A DNA stretch of 64,000 nucleotides from Globisporangium splendens (lineage: Eukaryota; Oomycota; Peronosporomycetes; Pythiales; Pythiaceae), in the NCBI GenBank assembly GCA_006386115.1, contig VFIW01000037.1, forward strand, positions 124,001 through 188,000, given 5' to 3'. The position numbers were made by a program, and so were the translations under genes. This document shows positions 24,501 through 33,933 of the stretch, in pieces (position 1 is the stretch's first letter; every line of letters starts with the position of its first letter). The notes beneath the pieces are model-generated. The model saw only the letters and a list, made by a program, of their open reading frames with translations. It searched no databases and was not told the DNA's origin.

Positions 24501-25709
24501 TCGGGCAGGTGGAGTAGTTGTTGTTGCAGTAGTGACGTGTTTCGCGGCGGAGATGGGGACAATCTACAGCCGCGCTAGTGGCATACTTGGCGCAGCTGTT
24601 CGTCAGACGAACCAGCGTCTTCTTGTCAAATGGTGGTGAGCGACGCTTGGCTTGGCATGCAAGACGACTTTTCCATCTCGCGTGACGAGCCATTACGGTG
24701 CGCGAAAAGGGGGAATAAAGAAAACTCGGACGGCTACTGTTCAATCGCATGGAGCACGCGGTCCAAGCGAGGTTCCCTTCGTATTGAGCTGAACTCCAAA
24801 GTGTTGTGGTCTGAGAAGATCGCTGAAAAGGCACAAGTCCCAGGGTAAAAAATGAAACAAGCATAAACCAGCGATAAGCAGCTCTTCGCGTGTGGAAAAT
24901 ATCAGTTCTTTTGCACCAAACACCAAAAAATGGCACGAGCAGCTTGCATTCTTGCTCGAGCAGAACCACAAACAGAAAAGCGCCATGGAGCATGTAAACA
25001 CATACCCTCCGAAAGTGTCCACCGAGAGTGTCTCGTCGAGCAACGGAATGTCGCGGATGCTCAAGTTGCCCCACGCCGATTGTCAGGCGCGGCGCCTTCG
25101 GAGGCTTGTTGTGTGCGTCACGCATGCATAGAGAAGTCGCTGGGTACCAGCTATTCATGCGGACGCGCATTGAAACGCGTTGCTGAGCTTTGTGGGCGAG
25201 GCAGAAACCTTCTTCCCATCGGAGGATGAGGTGTGGCACCGCGACGCCGGGTCCAAATTCTGCACATACCACAAAGAACAAAGCATCGTTTATTTGCAGC
25301 AACATGGCTTGGGGTGGGGAGAGAGGGCGATACTCCCTCCCATGGACGCGCGCAGCACTACCTTCTTCGCCAAATGAAAAAAAGCGCAACCTTTGGGTTG
25401 GTTGCGAACACAGAAAATGGGGCACTAACATGTGTCTGGTCACTCTATCGGGGTTTCTTCTAAGTTTGTCCGAGAAAATGATGCAAACAGAGTTAGGTTC
25501 GCAATCGGCACAAAGGAGGGGTCACGTCAGTATAACGGGGGCAGATGCCTCAGCATGTGCATTGTCTAAGTACGCTCGCACCCAACCTCATTGAGGTTCG
25601 TTAAGTTCGTAATCGTCACAAGCAAAATGCCTGTCACTGAAATTCTGTGTCAGTAGCCTCCTTATTTTGCGAGAGTGGTCATTTTCCAGCCAAGCAAGCA
25701 AGCAACAAG
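21589..25709. repeat. Gene-poor region with degenerate tandem copies of an unknown element
   Basis: About 4.1 kb without an intact gene. A block with the consensus gtcagacgaaccag...cttcttgtcaaatgg...gcgag occurs three times on the plus strand, at about 22835-22900, 23875-23940 and 24605-24665. All three copies would encode a similar peptide (copy two RQTNQRFLGRWQRG, copy three RQTNQRLLVKW). A second block shared by two of the units is seen at about 23395-23530 and 24150-24300 (gtgacggaatcc, ttggtggagaagagc). At about 24892-25380 two plus-strand frames read protein-like (THA stop, then FFPSEDEVWHRDAGSKFCTY) but are broken by stops. This is best explained as decayed copies of a mobile or duplicated gene. 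Confidence 0.45.
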
Positions 25710-27169
25710 ATGGAGCTGGTGATCGGGTGCGTGGGCAAGCCGAGCGCGGGCAAGTCGACATTCTTCAACGCCGTGACGGACGGCAAGGCCAAGGTCGGAA
25801 ACTTCCCGTTCACGACCATCGAGCCCAATGAGGGCATCACGTACTACATGACCGCGTGCCCGTGCGCTGCCAAGGGCAAGTCCGCGGTCTGCCAGCCGCG
25901 CTACGGCAAGTGCGACGGCGGCGTGCGCCACGTGCCCGTGAAGCTGCTGGACGTCGCGGGGCTGATCCCGGGCGCGTCTGAGGGCGCGGGACTCGGCAAC
26001 AAGTTTCTGGACGACCTACGTCACGCGCACGTGCTCATGCACATCATCGACGTCTCGGGACGCACGAACGAGAAAGGCGAGGTGGGTCTGGCAGTATTGG
26101 CATTCTGCGATGTGTATTAATTGGCATGATGATGGAGGCTCATGAATCGCTTCGCAAATATTAGGAAACTGTTGGTTACGATCCGATCAACGACGCTGAC
26201 TGGCTGAACGCCGAGATCCACAGCTGGATCTACAATAACCTGTGGAAGCGCTGGGGGTCGATCGCGCGGCGCCACCAGGCCACGAAGAGCAGTCTGTCGA
26301 GCACGTTCGTGGGTCAGATGTCGGGCTACGGCGCATCACCGTCGCTGATCAACACGATGCTGGACCGCATGGCGCTCAAGGACCCGCTCGATCTCACCAA
26401 GTGGGGCGAGGAGGAGGTGCACAAGCTCGTGGACGAGTTCCTCGCCATCCGCTTCCCGACGATCCTGGTGCTCAACAAAGCCGACCAGGGCGAGAACACG
26501 GACGCCAACATCGAGAAAGTGGCCGAGAAGTACGGCAGCGACCGCTGCTTCGTGTCGAGCGCCGCAGCGGAATGCTTCTTGCGCGCCGCCGCCAAGCAGC
26601 AGTTCATCCGGTACGAGCCAGGCTCGATGTTCTACTCGACGCTGGAGGACGGCAATGACGACGACACGGACAAGGACGCGCCGCTGCTCAAACCCGTGGA
26701 CAAGAAGATCGCCAAGCGCCTCGAGCGCATCTCCGACATGGTGCTCTTCCGCTACGGCAGCACGGGCGTGCGCGCCGCGATCAACGCCGCCGTGGAGCTC
26801 AGCAACACGGTCGTCGCGTACCCGGTCAAGTCGCTCAAGAACTTCACGACCGACGCCAACAACGGCAAGGGTGGCGGCGTGTTTGGCGACGCCGTCATGG
26901 TGCGGCGAGGCACCACGATCCGCGAGCTCGCGTACCGAGTGTCGCAGTTCATCGGCGCCAACTTCGCGTACGCCGAGGGCGAGGACGGCCGGCGCCTCGC
27001 AGAGGACGAGCCGATCATCCACTCGAACCTGATCGTCAAGTTCACGACCACGATCGCGCCGAGCGCGACGGCGGCGGCAGCGTCCTCCAATAGCGGCGAC
27101 AAGGATAGCAAGAAAGCAGCAGGCTCGAAGGCGTCCAAGTCCAAAGCAGCAGTGGACGACGACGCGTAG
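25710..27169 (+). CDS. Obg-related GTPase of the Ygr210/archaeal YchF-like type
   Basis: Two exons (25710-26081, 26165-27169) across an 83-bp intron give 458 residues. GTPase motifs are G1 GKPSAGKS, switch region [12 protein letters not shown]3 [20 protein letters not shown] and G4 NKAD. The long insert after G3 ([18 protein letters not shown]) and the C-terminal TGS-like domain ([24 protein letters not shown]) place it with the Ygr210c/archaeal group rather than OLA1. These proteins are thought to act with ribosomes, but the exact role is unsettled. The tail is alanine/lysine-rich low-complexity sequence. Confidence 0.92.
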
Positions 27170-27377
27170 CTTTAGAGATTACCTTGTAGCATCAGACACT
27201 TTTGGGGAAACACAAATGGACTTTAGTCTTAAAAAAACGAAATGATGACAATTATGCGTGTGCATGCATACTATGCAAAGTGTACGCGGACTAAGAGCGG
27301 TTGCACTTTCGTGCGTGCAAACTGAAATCGCGTTACGAGTGTTCAACTGTTAAAGAGAAAGCGAGTCAGTCGTCGAC

Positions 27378-30300
27378 TCAACAGTCCGTCTTGGCGCGCG
27401 ACGGGGGCACAGACGGCAGCACGCCGCTGCTCTGCGCGACAACGCCAAAGGCGCCCGTGACGAACATGCGGCCGTCGCCAAAGGCGAGCGCGCTCAGGGG
27501 CTGCGAACTGAGGAGCGTGCCGATCAACACGCCCTTGGGCGACAGAATGTACACGCCCTTGTGCACCGCGACGTACACGTTGCCGTCCTCGTCGGCCTTG
27601 ATGCCGTCCGCGTAGCCTTCGTCGGTCTTGAGCTCTGGGTGCGCCGTGAAGTTGAAGAACATGCTCGAGTTCCCGACCGTGCCATCCGACTGCAGCGCAA
27701 ACTGCTTCACGTACGAGTTGCCCTTGCGCGAGTTGGTGATGTACATGACGTCCTGCTTGGGCGAGAACGCGATCTTGTTGGGGCGGTCCATGAAACAGTC
27801 AACCAGCTCCACCGTCGTGCCGTTGTTTTGGAGCAAATACACGCCGTTGAAAGGGATCTCACGCAGCGGCGAGTTGTCGAGCGTATCTCCCTCGAAGTCC
27901 GCTGCGCTCGTGGCCAAGCCGAAGGGACTGTCCGTGAAGAACAGGTGACCCGCTTGCGTGTACTCGGCGTAACTCGGACTATTGAAGCGCTTGCCCCTGT
28001 ACGTGGTGAGAAAGTCGACGACGCGGCCCTGACACACCTGGCCGCCGCCGAGGTCCTTGTACGAGAGCAAACCGAGCGAGCGTCCACCCGTACGCGCGAC
28101 CAAAATCTGGTTCGACGAGGGATTTGCCGTGAGACCGCCGCAGCCCTTGTAGTACACACTGTCGCACCCCTCGGGGTGGTTCTGGCGGGAGCAACCCGAT
28201 TGGTACGCCGAGACCTTGACCGTCACTTCGGTCGCCTTACACAAGTCAGCGTCGATAGTGATCGTCGTGTTAGTCGTCGTGGTCGTGGTGCCCGTGTCCA
28301 TGGGGTCCGCGTCGGCGCTCCACTTCCAGATAGCGTTGCCGGCGATATCGCAGAAGAGCACGTCGACCTTCTTGCTGCTACCGCTGCCGCTACCGCTTGC
28401 GAGACGACGACCGAGGGCCGTCGGTTCGTTGATACCTTCCAGCACCGTCGGCGCCTGATACTGGTTTGCGGCGTCCGTCGACGAGCCCTTGGCCGACTCC
28501 ACGATCGTTTCGATGTTATTCGTGTTGTCGCGCAGCGCACGCACCGACTTGGCCAAGTCCTCATCGTAAATTTGATTCAAGAACGACAAACTGTCAGCGA
28601 CTTGCACCGCGTCTGTTTGGGATTTGACCGTCAGACCCGTCGACGTCGAAGAGGTGCCTGGAGTTGTGGTCGTACCGCCGGAAGTTGTGCCACTCGATGG
28701 GGTCGTCGCTCCGCCACTCGATGGGGTGGTGCTTGTGGACGGCGAAGCTGTGGTCACCGTCGTCGTCCCATCAGGGTTGGTCACCGTGGTTGTGCCGTTC
28801 GGCGTCGTCACCGTCGTGGTGCCGTCCGTGTTCTTGGTGGTCACCGTACCGTCCGTGGCGGTCGTGGTCACTGTGCCGTCAGCAGCCGTTGTCGTGATCT
28901 GGCCGTCCGCCTTCGTGATCGTCGTCGTGCCGTCCGTCTTGGTGGTCACACTCGAGCCGTCTGCGGCCGTCGTCTGGGTCGTGCCGTCCTTGGTCACAAG
29001 CACCGACGTGCCGTCCGATTTGGTCGTGATCGTTGAGCCATCGCTTCTCGTGGTTACAGTAGTGCCATCCGCCTTTGTGATCGTCGTCGAGCCGTCTGAT
29101 TTCGTCACGGTCGTCGAGCCATCAGCATTCTTCGTCGTCGACGTCACCGTGGCTTGCGTCGCGGTCGTCGTGCCATCCGCCTTGGTCGTCGTGATAATAC
29201 CATCTGCACTAGTCGTGACGCTCGAACCGTCAGCTTTAGTTACCGTAATCGATCCATTGGATCGCACCACAGTCGTCGAGCCATCAGCATTCTTCGTCGT
29301 CGAGACGACCGTTGCTTGCGTTGCGGTCGTTGTACCGTCCGCCTTGGTCGTCGTAACAATGCCATCTGGACTAGTCGTGACGCTCGAACCATCAGCTTTA
29401 GTGACTGTGACGGATCCATTGGATCGCACCACAGTCGTCGAGCCATCAGCATTCTTCGTCGTCGAGACGACCGTTGCTTGCGTTGCGGTCGTTGTACCGT
29501 CCGCCTTGGTCGTCGTAACAATGCCATCTGGACTAGTCGTGACGCTCGAACCATCAGCTTTAGTGACTGTGACGGATCCATTGGATCGCACCACAGTCGT
29601 CGAGCCATCAGCATTCTTCGTCGTCGAGACGACCGTTGCTTGCGTCACGCTCGTTGTACCGTCCGCCTTGATCGTCGTAACAATGCCATCTGGACTAGTC
29701 GTGACGCTCGAGCCATCAGCTTTAGTTACCGTAATTGATCCATTGGATCGCACCACAGTCGTCGAGCCATCAGCATTCTTCGTCGTCGAGACGACCGTTG
29801 CTTGCGTTGCGGTCGTTGTACCGTCCGCCTTGGTCGTCGTAACAATGCCATCTGGACTAGTCGTGACGCTCGAACCATCAGCTTTAGTGACTGTGACGGA
29901 TCCATTGGATCGCACTACAGTCGTGGATCCGTCCGCGTTTTTAGTCGTCGAGATGACCGTCGCCTTCGTCACTGTCGTCGTGCCGTCCGCCTTGACCGTC
30001 GTGATCGTGCCGTCTACCTCCGTCGTGACGCTCGAACCGTCGGCTTTAGTGACCGTAACAGATCCATCCGATCGCACCACAGTCGTGGATCCGTCGGCGT
30101 TTTTCGTCGTGGAAATGGTCGTCCTGTTCGCCTTCGCAGCGGCTCGCAGCGCCTTCCCCTTCGCGAGGATCTTCGGGAACACCTTGGTGTAAAACGATTC
30201 AAACTGGAGGTCGTCGGTCGTTCCCCACGTCGCCACGGTCGTCGGATCCACCTTCTTGTACAAGTTGAAGAACGCTCGCGCCTGTTTCTGCAATGCCGCG

Positions 30301-30512
30301 TCGTCTGTGGTCGAGGCTTCGCTCGCCATGCCGTTGAGGCGACGCGCCACGAGTGCGTCGAACTCGTTGGTCGCCTGCGTGAACTCTGGGAACCCTGCCG
30401 AGGTCGTCTGGAGCGCGTCCAACGTCGAGAGACCGCTCGCCTGCACGTTCGCGCCCACACCCGTCGCCAGCGCCGCGGCGCAGAGCACCAGCCATGCCGT
30501 CGCGATCTTCAT
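27378..30512 (-). CDS. Secreted DG-repeat protein fused to an SMP-30/gluconolactonase-like domain
   Basis: A single exon of 1044 residues. Residues 1-21 are a signal peptide (MKIATAWLVLCAAALATGVG). A helical domain follows to about 130. Residues about 131-505 consist of repeats built from xDGxxTxTT sub-units; the central five (184-453, DNA 29154-29963) are 54-residue, 162-bp units nearly identical in DNA, with TKADGSSVTTSPDGIVTTTK as core. After a T/S/P-rich linker (to about 627), the C-terminal 330 residues resemble an SMP-30/gluconolactonase/NHL beta-propeller (GHLFFTDSPFGLA, GVYLLQNNGTTVEL, PNKIAFSPKQDVMYITNS, DGIKADEDGNVYVAVHKGVY). Several NxT/S sites occur. Such a protein would act outside the cell or in the wall; substrate unknown. 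The repeats create long but spurious open frames on the plus strand. Confidence 0.9.
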   Translation of the reverse strand: MKIATAWLVLCAAALATGVGANVQASGLSTLDALQTTSAGFPEFTQATNEFDALVARRLNGMASEASTTDDAALQKQARAFFNLYKKVDPTTVATWGTTDDLQFESFYTKVFPKILAKGKALRAAAKANRTTISTTKNADGSTTVVRSDGSVTVTKADGSSVTTEVDGTITTVKADGTTTVTKATVISTTKNADGSTTVVRSNGSVTVTKADGSSVTTSPDGIVTTTKADGTTTATQATVVSTTKNADGSTTVVRSNGSITVTKADGSSVTTSPDGIVTTIKADGTTSVTQATVVSTTKNADGSTTVVRSNGSVTVTKADGSSVTTSPDGIVTTTKADGTTTATQATVVSTTKNADGSTTVVRSNGSVTVTKADGSSVTTSPDGIVTTTKADGTTTATQATVVSTTKNADGSTTVVRSNGSITVTKADGSSVTTSADGIITTTKADGTTTATQATVTSTTKNADGSTTVTKSDGSTTITKADGTTVTTRSDGSTITTKSDGTSVLVTKDGTTQTTAADGSSVTTKTDGTTTITKADGQITTTAADGTVTTTATDGTVTTKNTDGTTTVTTPNGTTTVTNPDGTTTVTTASPSTSTTPSSGGATTPSSGTTSGGTTTTPGTSSTSTGLTVKSQTDAVQVADSLSFLNQIYDEDLAKSVRALRDNTNNIETIVESAKGSSTDAANQYQAPTVLEGINEPTALGRRLASGSGSGSSKKVDVLFCDIAGNAIWKWSADADPMDTGTTTTTTNTTITIDADLCKATEVTVKVSAYQSGCSRQNHPEGCDSVYYKGCGGLTANPSSNQILVARTGGRSLGLLSYKDLGGGQVCQGRVVDFLTTYRGKRFNSPSYAEYTQAGHLFFTDSPFGLATSAADFEGDTLDNSPLREIPFNGVYLLQNNGTTVELVDCFMDRPNKIAFSPKQDVMYITNSRKGNSYVKQFALQSDGTVGNSSMFFNFTAHPELKTDEGYADGIKADEDGNVYVAVHKGVYILSPKGVLIGTLLSSQPLSALAFGDGRMFVTGAFGVVAQSSGVLPSVPPSRAKTDC
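29154..29963 (-). repeat. Five tandem 162-bp coding repeats
   Basis: The period is exactly 162 bp. The block gagccatcagcattcttcg recurs at about 29280, 29442, 29604 and 29766 on the plus strand. Units 3 and 4 encode identical 54-residue repeats. Flanking units at both ends are more diverged, as expected for unequal crossing-over or gene conversion acting on the centre. Confidence 0.95.
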
Positions 30513-31798
30513 CTTGCGCGTTGTCCTGATAGAGAAATCCGCGTGCGTCAGTTCCTCTCACTCCTGCTGCTTCTTTCCAAGTGGGAAGGCGACAAGGGGG
30601 CGGGGCGGCGACTTTCCCCCTTTTTTTTATATTTTTCCCAAGAGTGAGCGAATGAATGAACCCAATGGACATACCCGACTAAGTGCGATGGCCAGTAGTT
30701 TTTTCGAAGTCAGTTTGATCCCTACACCTAATAAAAAAGTCGCACAAAACCGAGCCAGTGCAACTGATTTTGACCCAATCCGCAGCCGCAGAGCCACTGA
30801 AATCATAACCGCGCCCCGTTTCTGCAATCTGACCGTATCAAGTCTGAGAGGCTCGACTCCGCGAAACAGGTGTAGTTTGCAGTGGGTGAGGAGACCAAGT
30901 GGTTTGTTGGCTGATTCACAGCAGTACGTGTCATGCAGCACACTGCGATTCACAATACAAGAAGGAGCTCCACACGGAAAGCAACCACCTCGGTGACAAA
31001 CGACCTCTCATCGGCTAGTAAATGTTCGTAGCTGTTGAGGTTTCCTTCCACAATCACGAGAAAAGTTTCACACGAAAGAGGGTTCGCCTCGGAATCTCTG
31101 GGAGTGCGTGCTGCAACCCCATCGCCCACCCTTTCTCTGATCACCTATAGCATTTAAACAGGATATACAATCGTAGAGGTCTTCTGATCAGGCTATGGGT
31201 ACATTTCGGCAACTGACTGACGCATTCGCTGCCACAGGTCGCATTGAGAAAATTTGATTTGAGTTTTGTATCGGAATGGGGGTGGGTGAATTGCACACTC
31301 AGCGTTTGTATCGAACCAACCACTGCAATAATGTGCTGCAACCCTCGCTCAAAAGGCAGTCCGACCAGCTGGCTCGTTGCCGTCGTGGACAGTCGCCATG
31401 GCTCGGAGTGAAGCCCACTGGAAAAAATTCGCGCTGCAGCCGTCGACGTACTCACCGTTGTCGACAAGCGCGCAGTTACATCCTCATTCTCCATAGAGTC
31501 GTGTTCAAACAGATCTGGTGCTAAAAATGCACGCGAGCACTGTGCAGGCACTCCTCCTAATCCCAGTTGCTGCTGCAACTGATTTTGAATCATCCTCTTC
31601 CTCCACTATCCGAGTGTGTGCAGTACCATCTCCCGTCCTTCGATCACTCTTATTCTGGGCACTCTGAATGTCCACGCATTTTTGGGTTCCAATGAGTCTG
31701 CAATTCATTTCGAGACAATTATTACCAGAAAAATGAATTGCAGCGTCAACTGATGGCGCAGCAATTCATCTCTGGAAACTCTCGCAGCAGCTAACAGC
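30513..31798. other. Divergent intergenic region of 1.3 kb, with a possible decayed gene
   Basis: This lies between the secreted repeat protein and the HDHD5-like gene. On the minus strand, 31708-31141 carries two overlapping frames that read partly protein-like (LGLGGVPAQCSRAFLAP, DSMENEDVTARLSTT) and a good donor (gtgagt) after the second, but no complete spliced reading could be made. This is either a short lineage-specific gene or a remnant. A perfect inverted repeat lies at 31698-31743. Confidence 0.35.
31698..31743. repeat. Perfect 13-bp inverted repeat upstream of the HDHD5-like gene
   Basis: The arms are ctgcaattcattt (31698-31710) and its exact reverse complement aaatgaattgcag (31731-31743), with 20 nt between them. 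A third partial copy, cagcaattcat, lies at about 31759. The gene's ATG is at 31799. It could be a hairpin in the 5' leader or a palindromic protein-binding site. Confidence 0.7.
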
Positions 31799-33447
31799 AT
31801 GCTGTCGTCCTGGATGCTCCTTCGGCGCGCGCCGGCGCGTCAGACGCGGACAATCAGCAGTTCCACGAGCGCGCCGTCCTTCGGCATCGCCTTTGACATC
31901 GATGGCGTCCTCGTCCGGTGCGTTTTTCTGTACATTTACTATTGGTATGGCGAAGCGTGATCCCCCCAACATGAAGCTCATGGATGAACGCAATGACTGC
32001 CACAGAGGCGGCAAGGAGCTCCCGCGCGCGCGACGAGTGCTGCAGAGTCTGCGCGAGAACAACGTGCCGCACATCTTCCTCACCAACGGAGGCGGTACGT
32101 GGTTTTGTGCTTGTCTATGCCGTCGTTGTTGAGAGAGAGAGAGAGAGAGTGGTGTGAGCTCCTCTTTGGTGAATATGTGCGTGTGCTGTCGATAGGCTGC
32201 ATGGAAGAAGCCAAAGCCGCGAATTTGAGCAAGACCTTGGACTGGCAGATCGACCCGCAGCACATGATTCTGTCGCATACGCCCATGCGAGAGATCGCGA
32301 GTGTCTATGGAGGTATGTACGCATGAATCTTATGATGTGAGGCACAATCATTGTCACCTGTCTGAAACTAACTACGTTATGCTGATACTGATGACAGACA
32401 AGCGCGTGCTGATTATGGGCTCGCACGATGTGTACACAGTGGTATGATTGACTCTGTGCCGAATATGGAGATCATCCATTGTGTCAGTCGCTAATCGTTG
32501 TTGCTTTTCGTCCACTCAGGCGGCGGAGTATGGCTTCAAGAAGGTCTCCTCAGTGAGCGATTTCACGCACCACTACCCAACGCAGTACCCATTCCACAAA
32601 TACGAGCAGAAGTACGCTATGCATCTCAAACCTGCGTTATTGTTTGTCCAGCAGCTCATTTATTCTTCATGTGCCATTACGGTGGAGCAGACAAGCACCG
32701 TTCCATGATGAACCAGTGGAGGCGATCATCATCATGCACGACCCGATCGACTGGGCGCCGGAGATCCAAGTCGCGGTCGATGTGCTCATTGGTGGGAATC
32801 CGCCGGGCAGTGGCCAAGACTGTGGCACACAGACGCCACTCTTCGTGAGCAACGACGACTTTGTGTTCAGTGGCGCGTACCCGTTCCCGCGCTTCGCTCA
32901 AGGTGCGATGCGTCTAAAGGAAGTATGAAGTACGCTACATGCCTACAATATGAGACTAAGATAGTGTTTTTGTGCGAAATGGTCAGGCGCGTTTACGAAA
33001 TGCCTCACGCTTTTGTACGAAGAGCGTACGGGGAAGCCGCTCGAAGTCACGCGCTACGGCAAGCCGCACAACGTGACCTACAAGTATGAATGTGCTTTTG
33101 CTCTGCTTGGATTTCTGCTACGGCAATTGCGTATCTTGCAGCTTACATTCCTTCCCTCTTTTCCCATTTCTTGTAACAGCTATGCGGAGAATCTGTTGAA
33201 CAAGATCGCGGGACGGGGTCCGTCGAATCCATTGACGAGCATGTACGGAATCGGTGACAACCCGCATGCTGACATCCAAGGCGCCAATAATGCCGGCGAC
33301 AGGTGGTCGTCGATTCTCGTGCGAACGGGAATCTACGATGGCACGATCCCGCCGGCGCACACGCCAGACGTCATCTCGAACGACGTGTTTGACGCCATTA
33401 CGTACATTTACGAACAGGAAGGGCTCGATCCGTCCTCGTTGTTATAA
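31799..33447 (+). CDS. HDHD5: HAD-superfamily phosphatase, HDHD5/CECR5-like, probably mitochondrial
   Basis: Eight exons (31799-31917, 32006-32094, 32196-32312, 32398-32441, 32520-32611, 32691-32902, 32987-33083, 33180-33447) join in phase to 345 residues. The arginine-rich, acid-free N-terminus (MLSSWMLLRRAPARQTRT) looks like a mitochondrial presequence. HAD motif I is FDIDGVLVRGG and motif II is IFLTNGGG. The C-terminal cap and motif IV region read YGKPHNVTY, MYGIGDNPHADIQGAN and LVRTGIYDG. The order and spacing match the TIGR01456/CECR5 family, whose substrate is not established. One intron contains a GA tract (32131-32149). Confidence 0.93.
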
Positions 33448-33933
33448 ATGTGCGTGGAGCGCCGCTGTCTGAGTGGCAACAATAACACAAAACTCGTTGG
33501 CACAGAGACATAGAGAGGGAAGATTTTTAGACGGCCTGCTGCAGAGCAAGGGACATTATAGAGGTGCTGTTGGTCTTGGTTTTCTTCGAACACTGTTGAC
33601 AAAATGGTGTGTGTGTGCATTTGTTTTCGTGATTGCAAGCAGGAGTCTCTATTCTATCAACTTGCGTATCCGCCAAGCGAAAACGCTCATAACTTCCGTC
33701 CTCTCACAGCCACGCACTCACGTGGTTGTCTTGTCTGTCTTTTCTCATGGGAAGCCGTCATCCTACCATTCCGCAGATTCGGGTTCTTTTGCCACAGAGT
33801 GATCCATTTTCGTGACCGGCACGGCTCCACTTCGGGTACTTGACACGCGTGACACTGTATTCATCACAGGCCATTCTCGTTCGTTCGAATCAAAACTTGG
33901 CGTCATGACCATCGCTTCTTTACCTTCCTCATG
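33448..33933. other. Convergent 3' spacer
   Basis: 486 bp between the stop codons of the HDHD5-like gene and the CXC gene. It holds the two 3' untranslated regions. No gene, RNA or repeat seen. Confidence 0.6.

Noticed and set aside
24445..25443. 332-codon open frame on the minus strand
   Set aside because: It has no convincing domain, and the region looks like decayed plus-strand coding sequence and repeats. Kept only as a doubt.
27561..29036. 491-codon open frame on the plus strand
   Set aside because: Antisense of the SMP-30-like part. Arginine/valine-rich composition, as expected for the shadow of a GC-rich gene.
29154..29963. CRISPR-like or satellite array
   Set aside because: The repeat is in frame, multiple of three and inside a long coding exon with a signal peptide; there are no spacers.
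28624..30192. 522-codon open frame on the plus strand
   Set aside because: It is the exact antisense of the DG-repeat gene. The 162-bp periodic coding repeats keep the opposite frame open, and its protein is only a V/P/S repeat.
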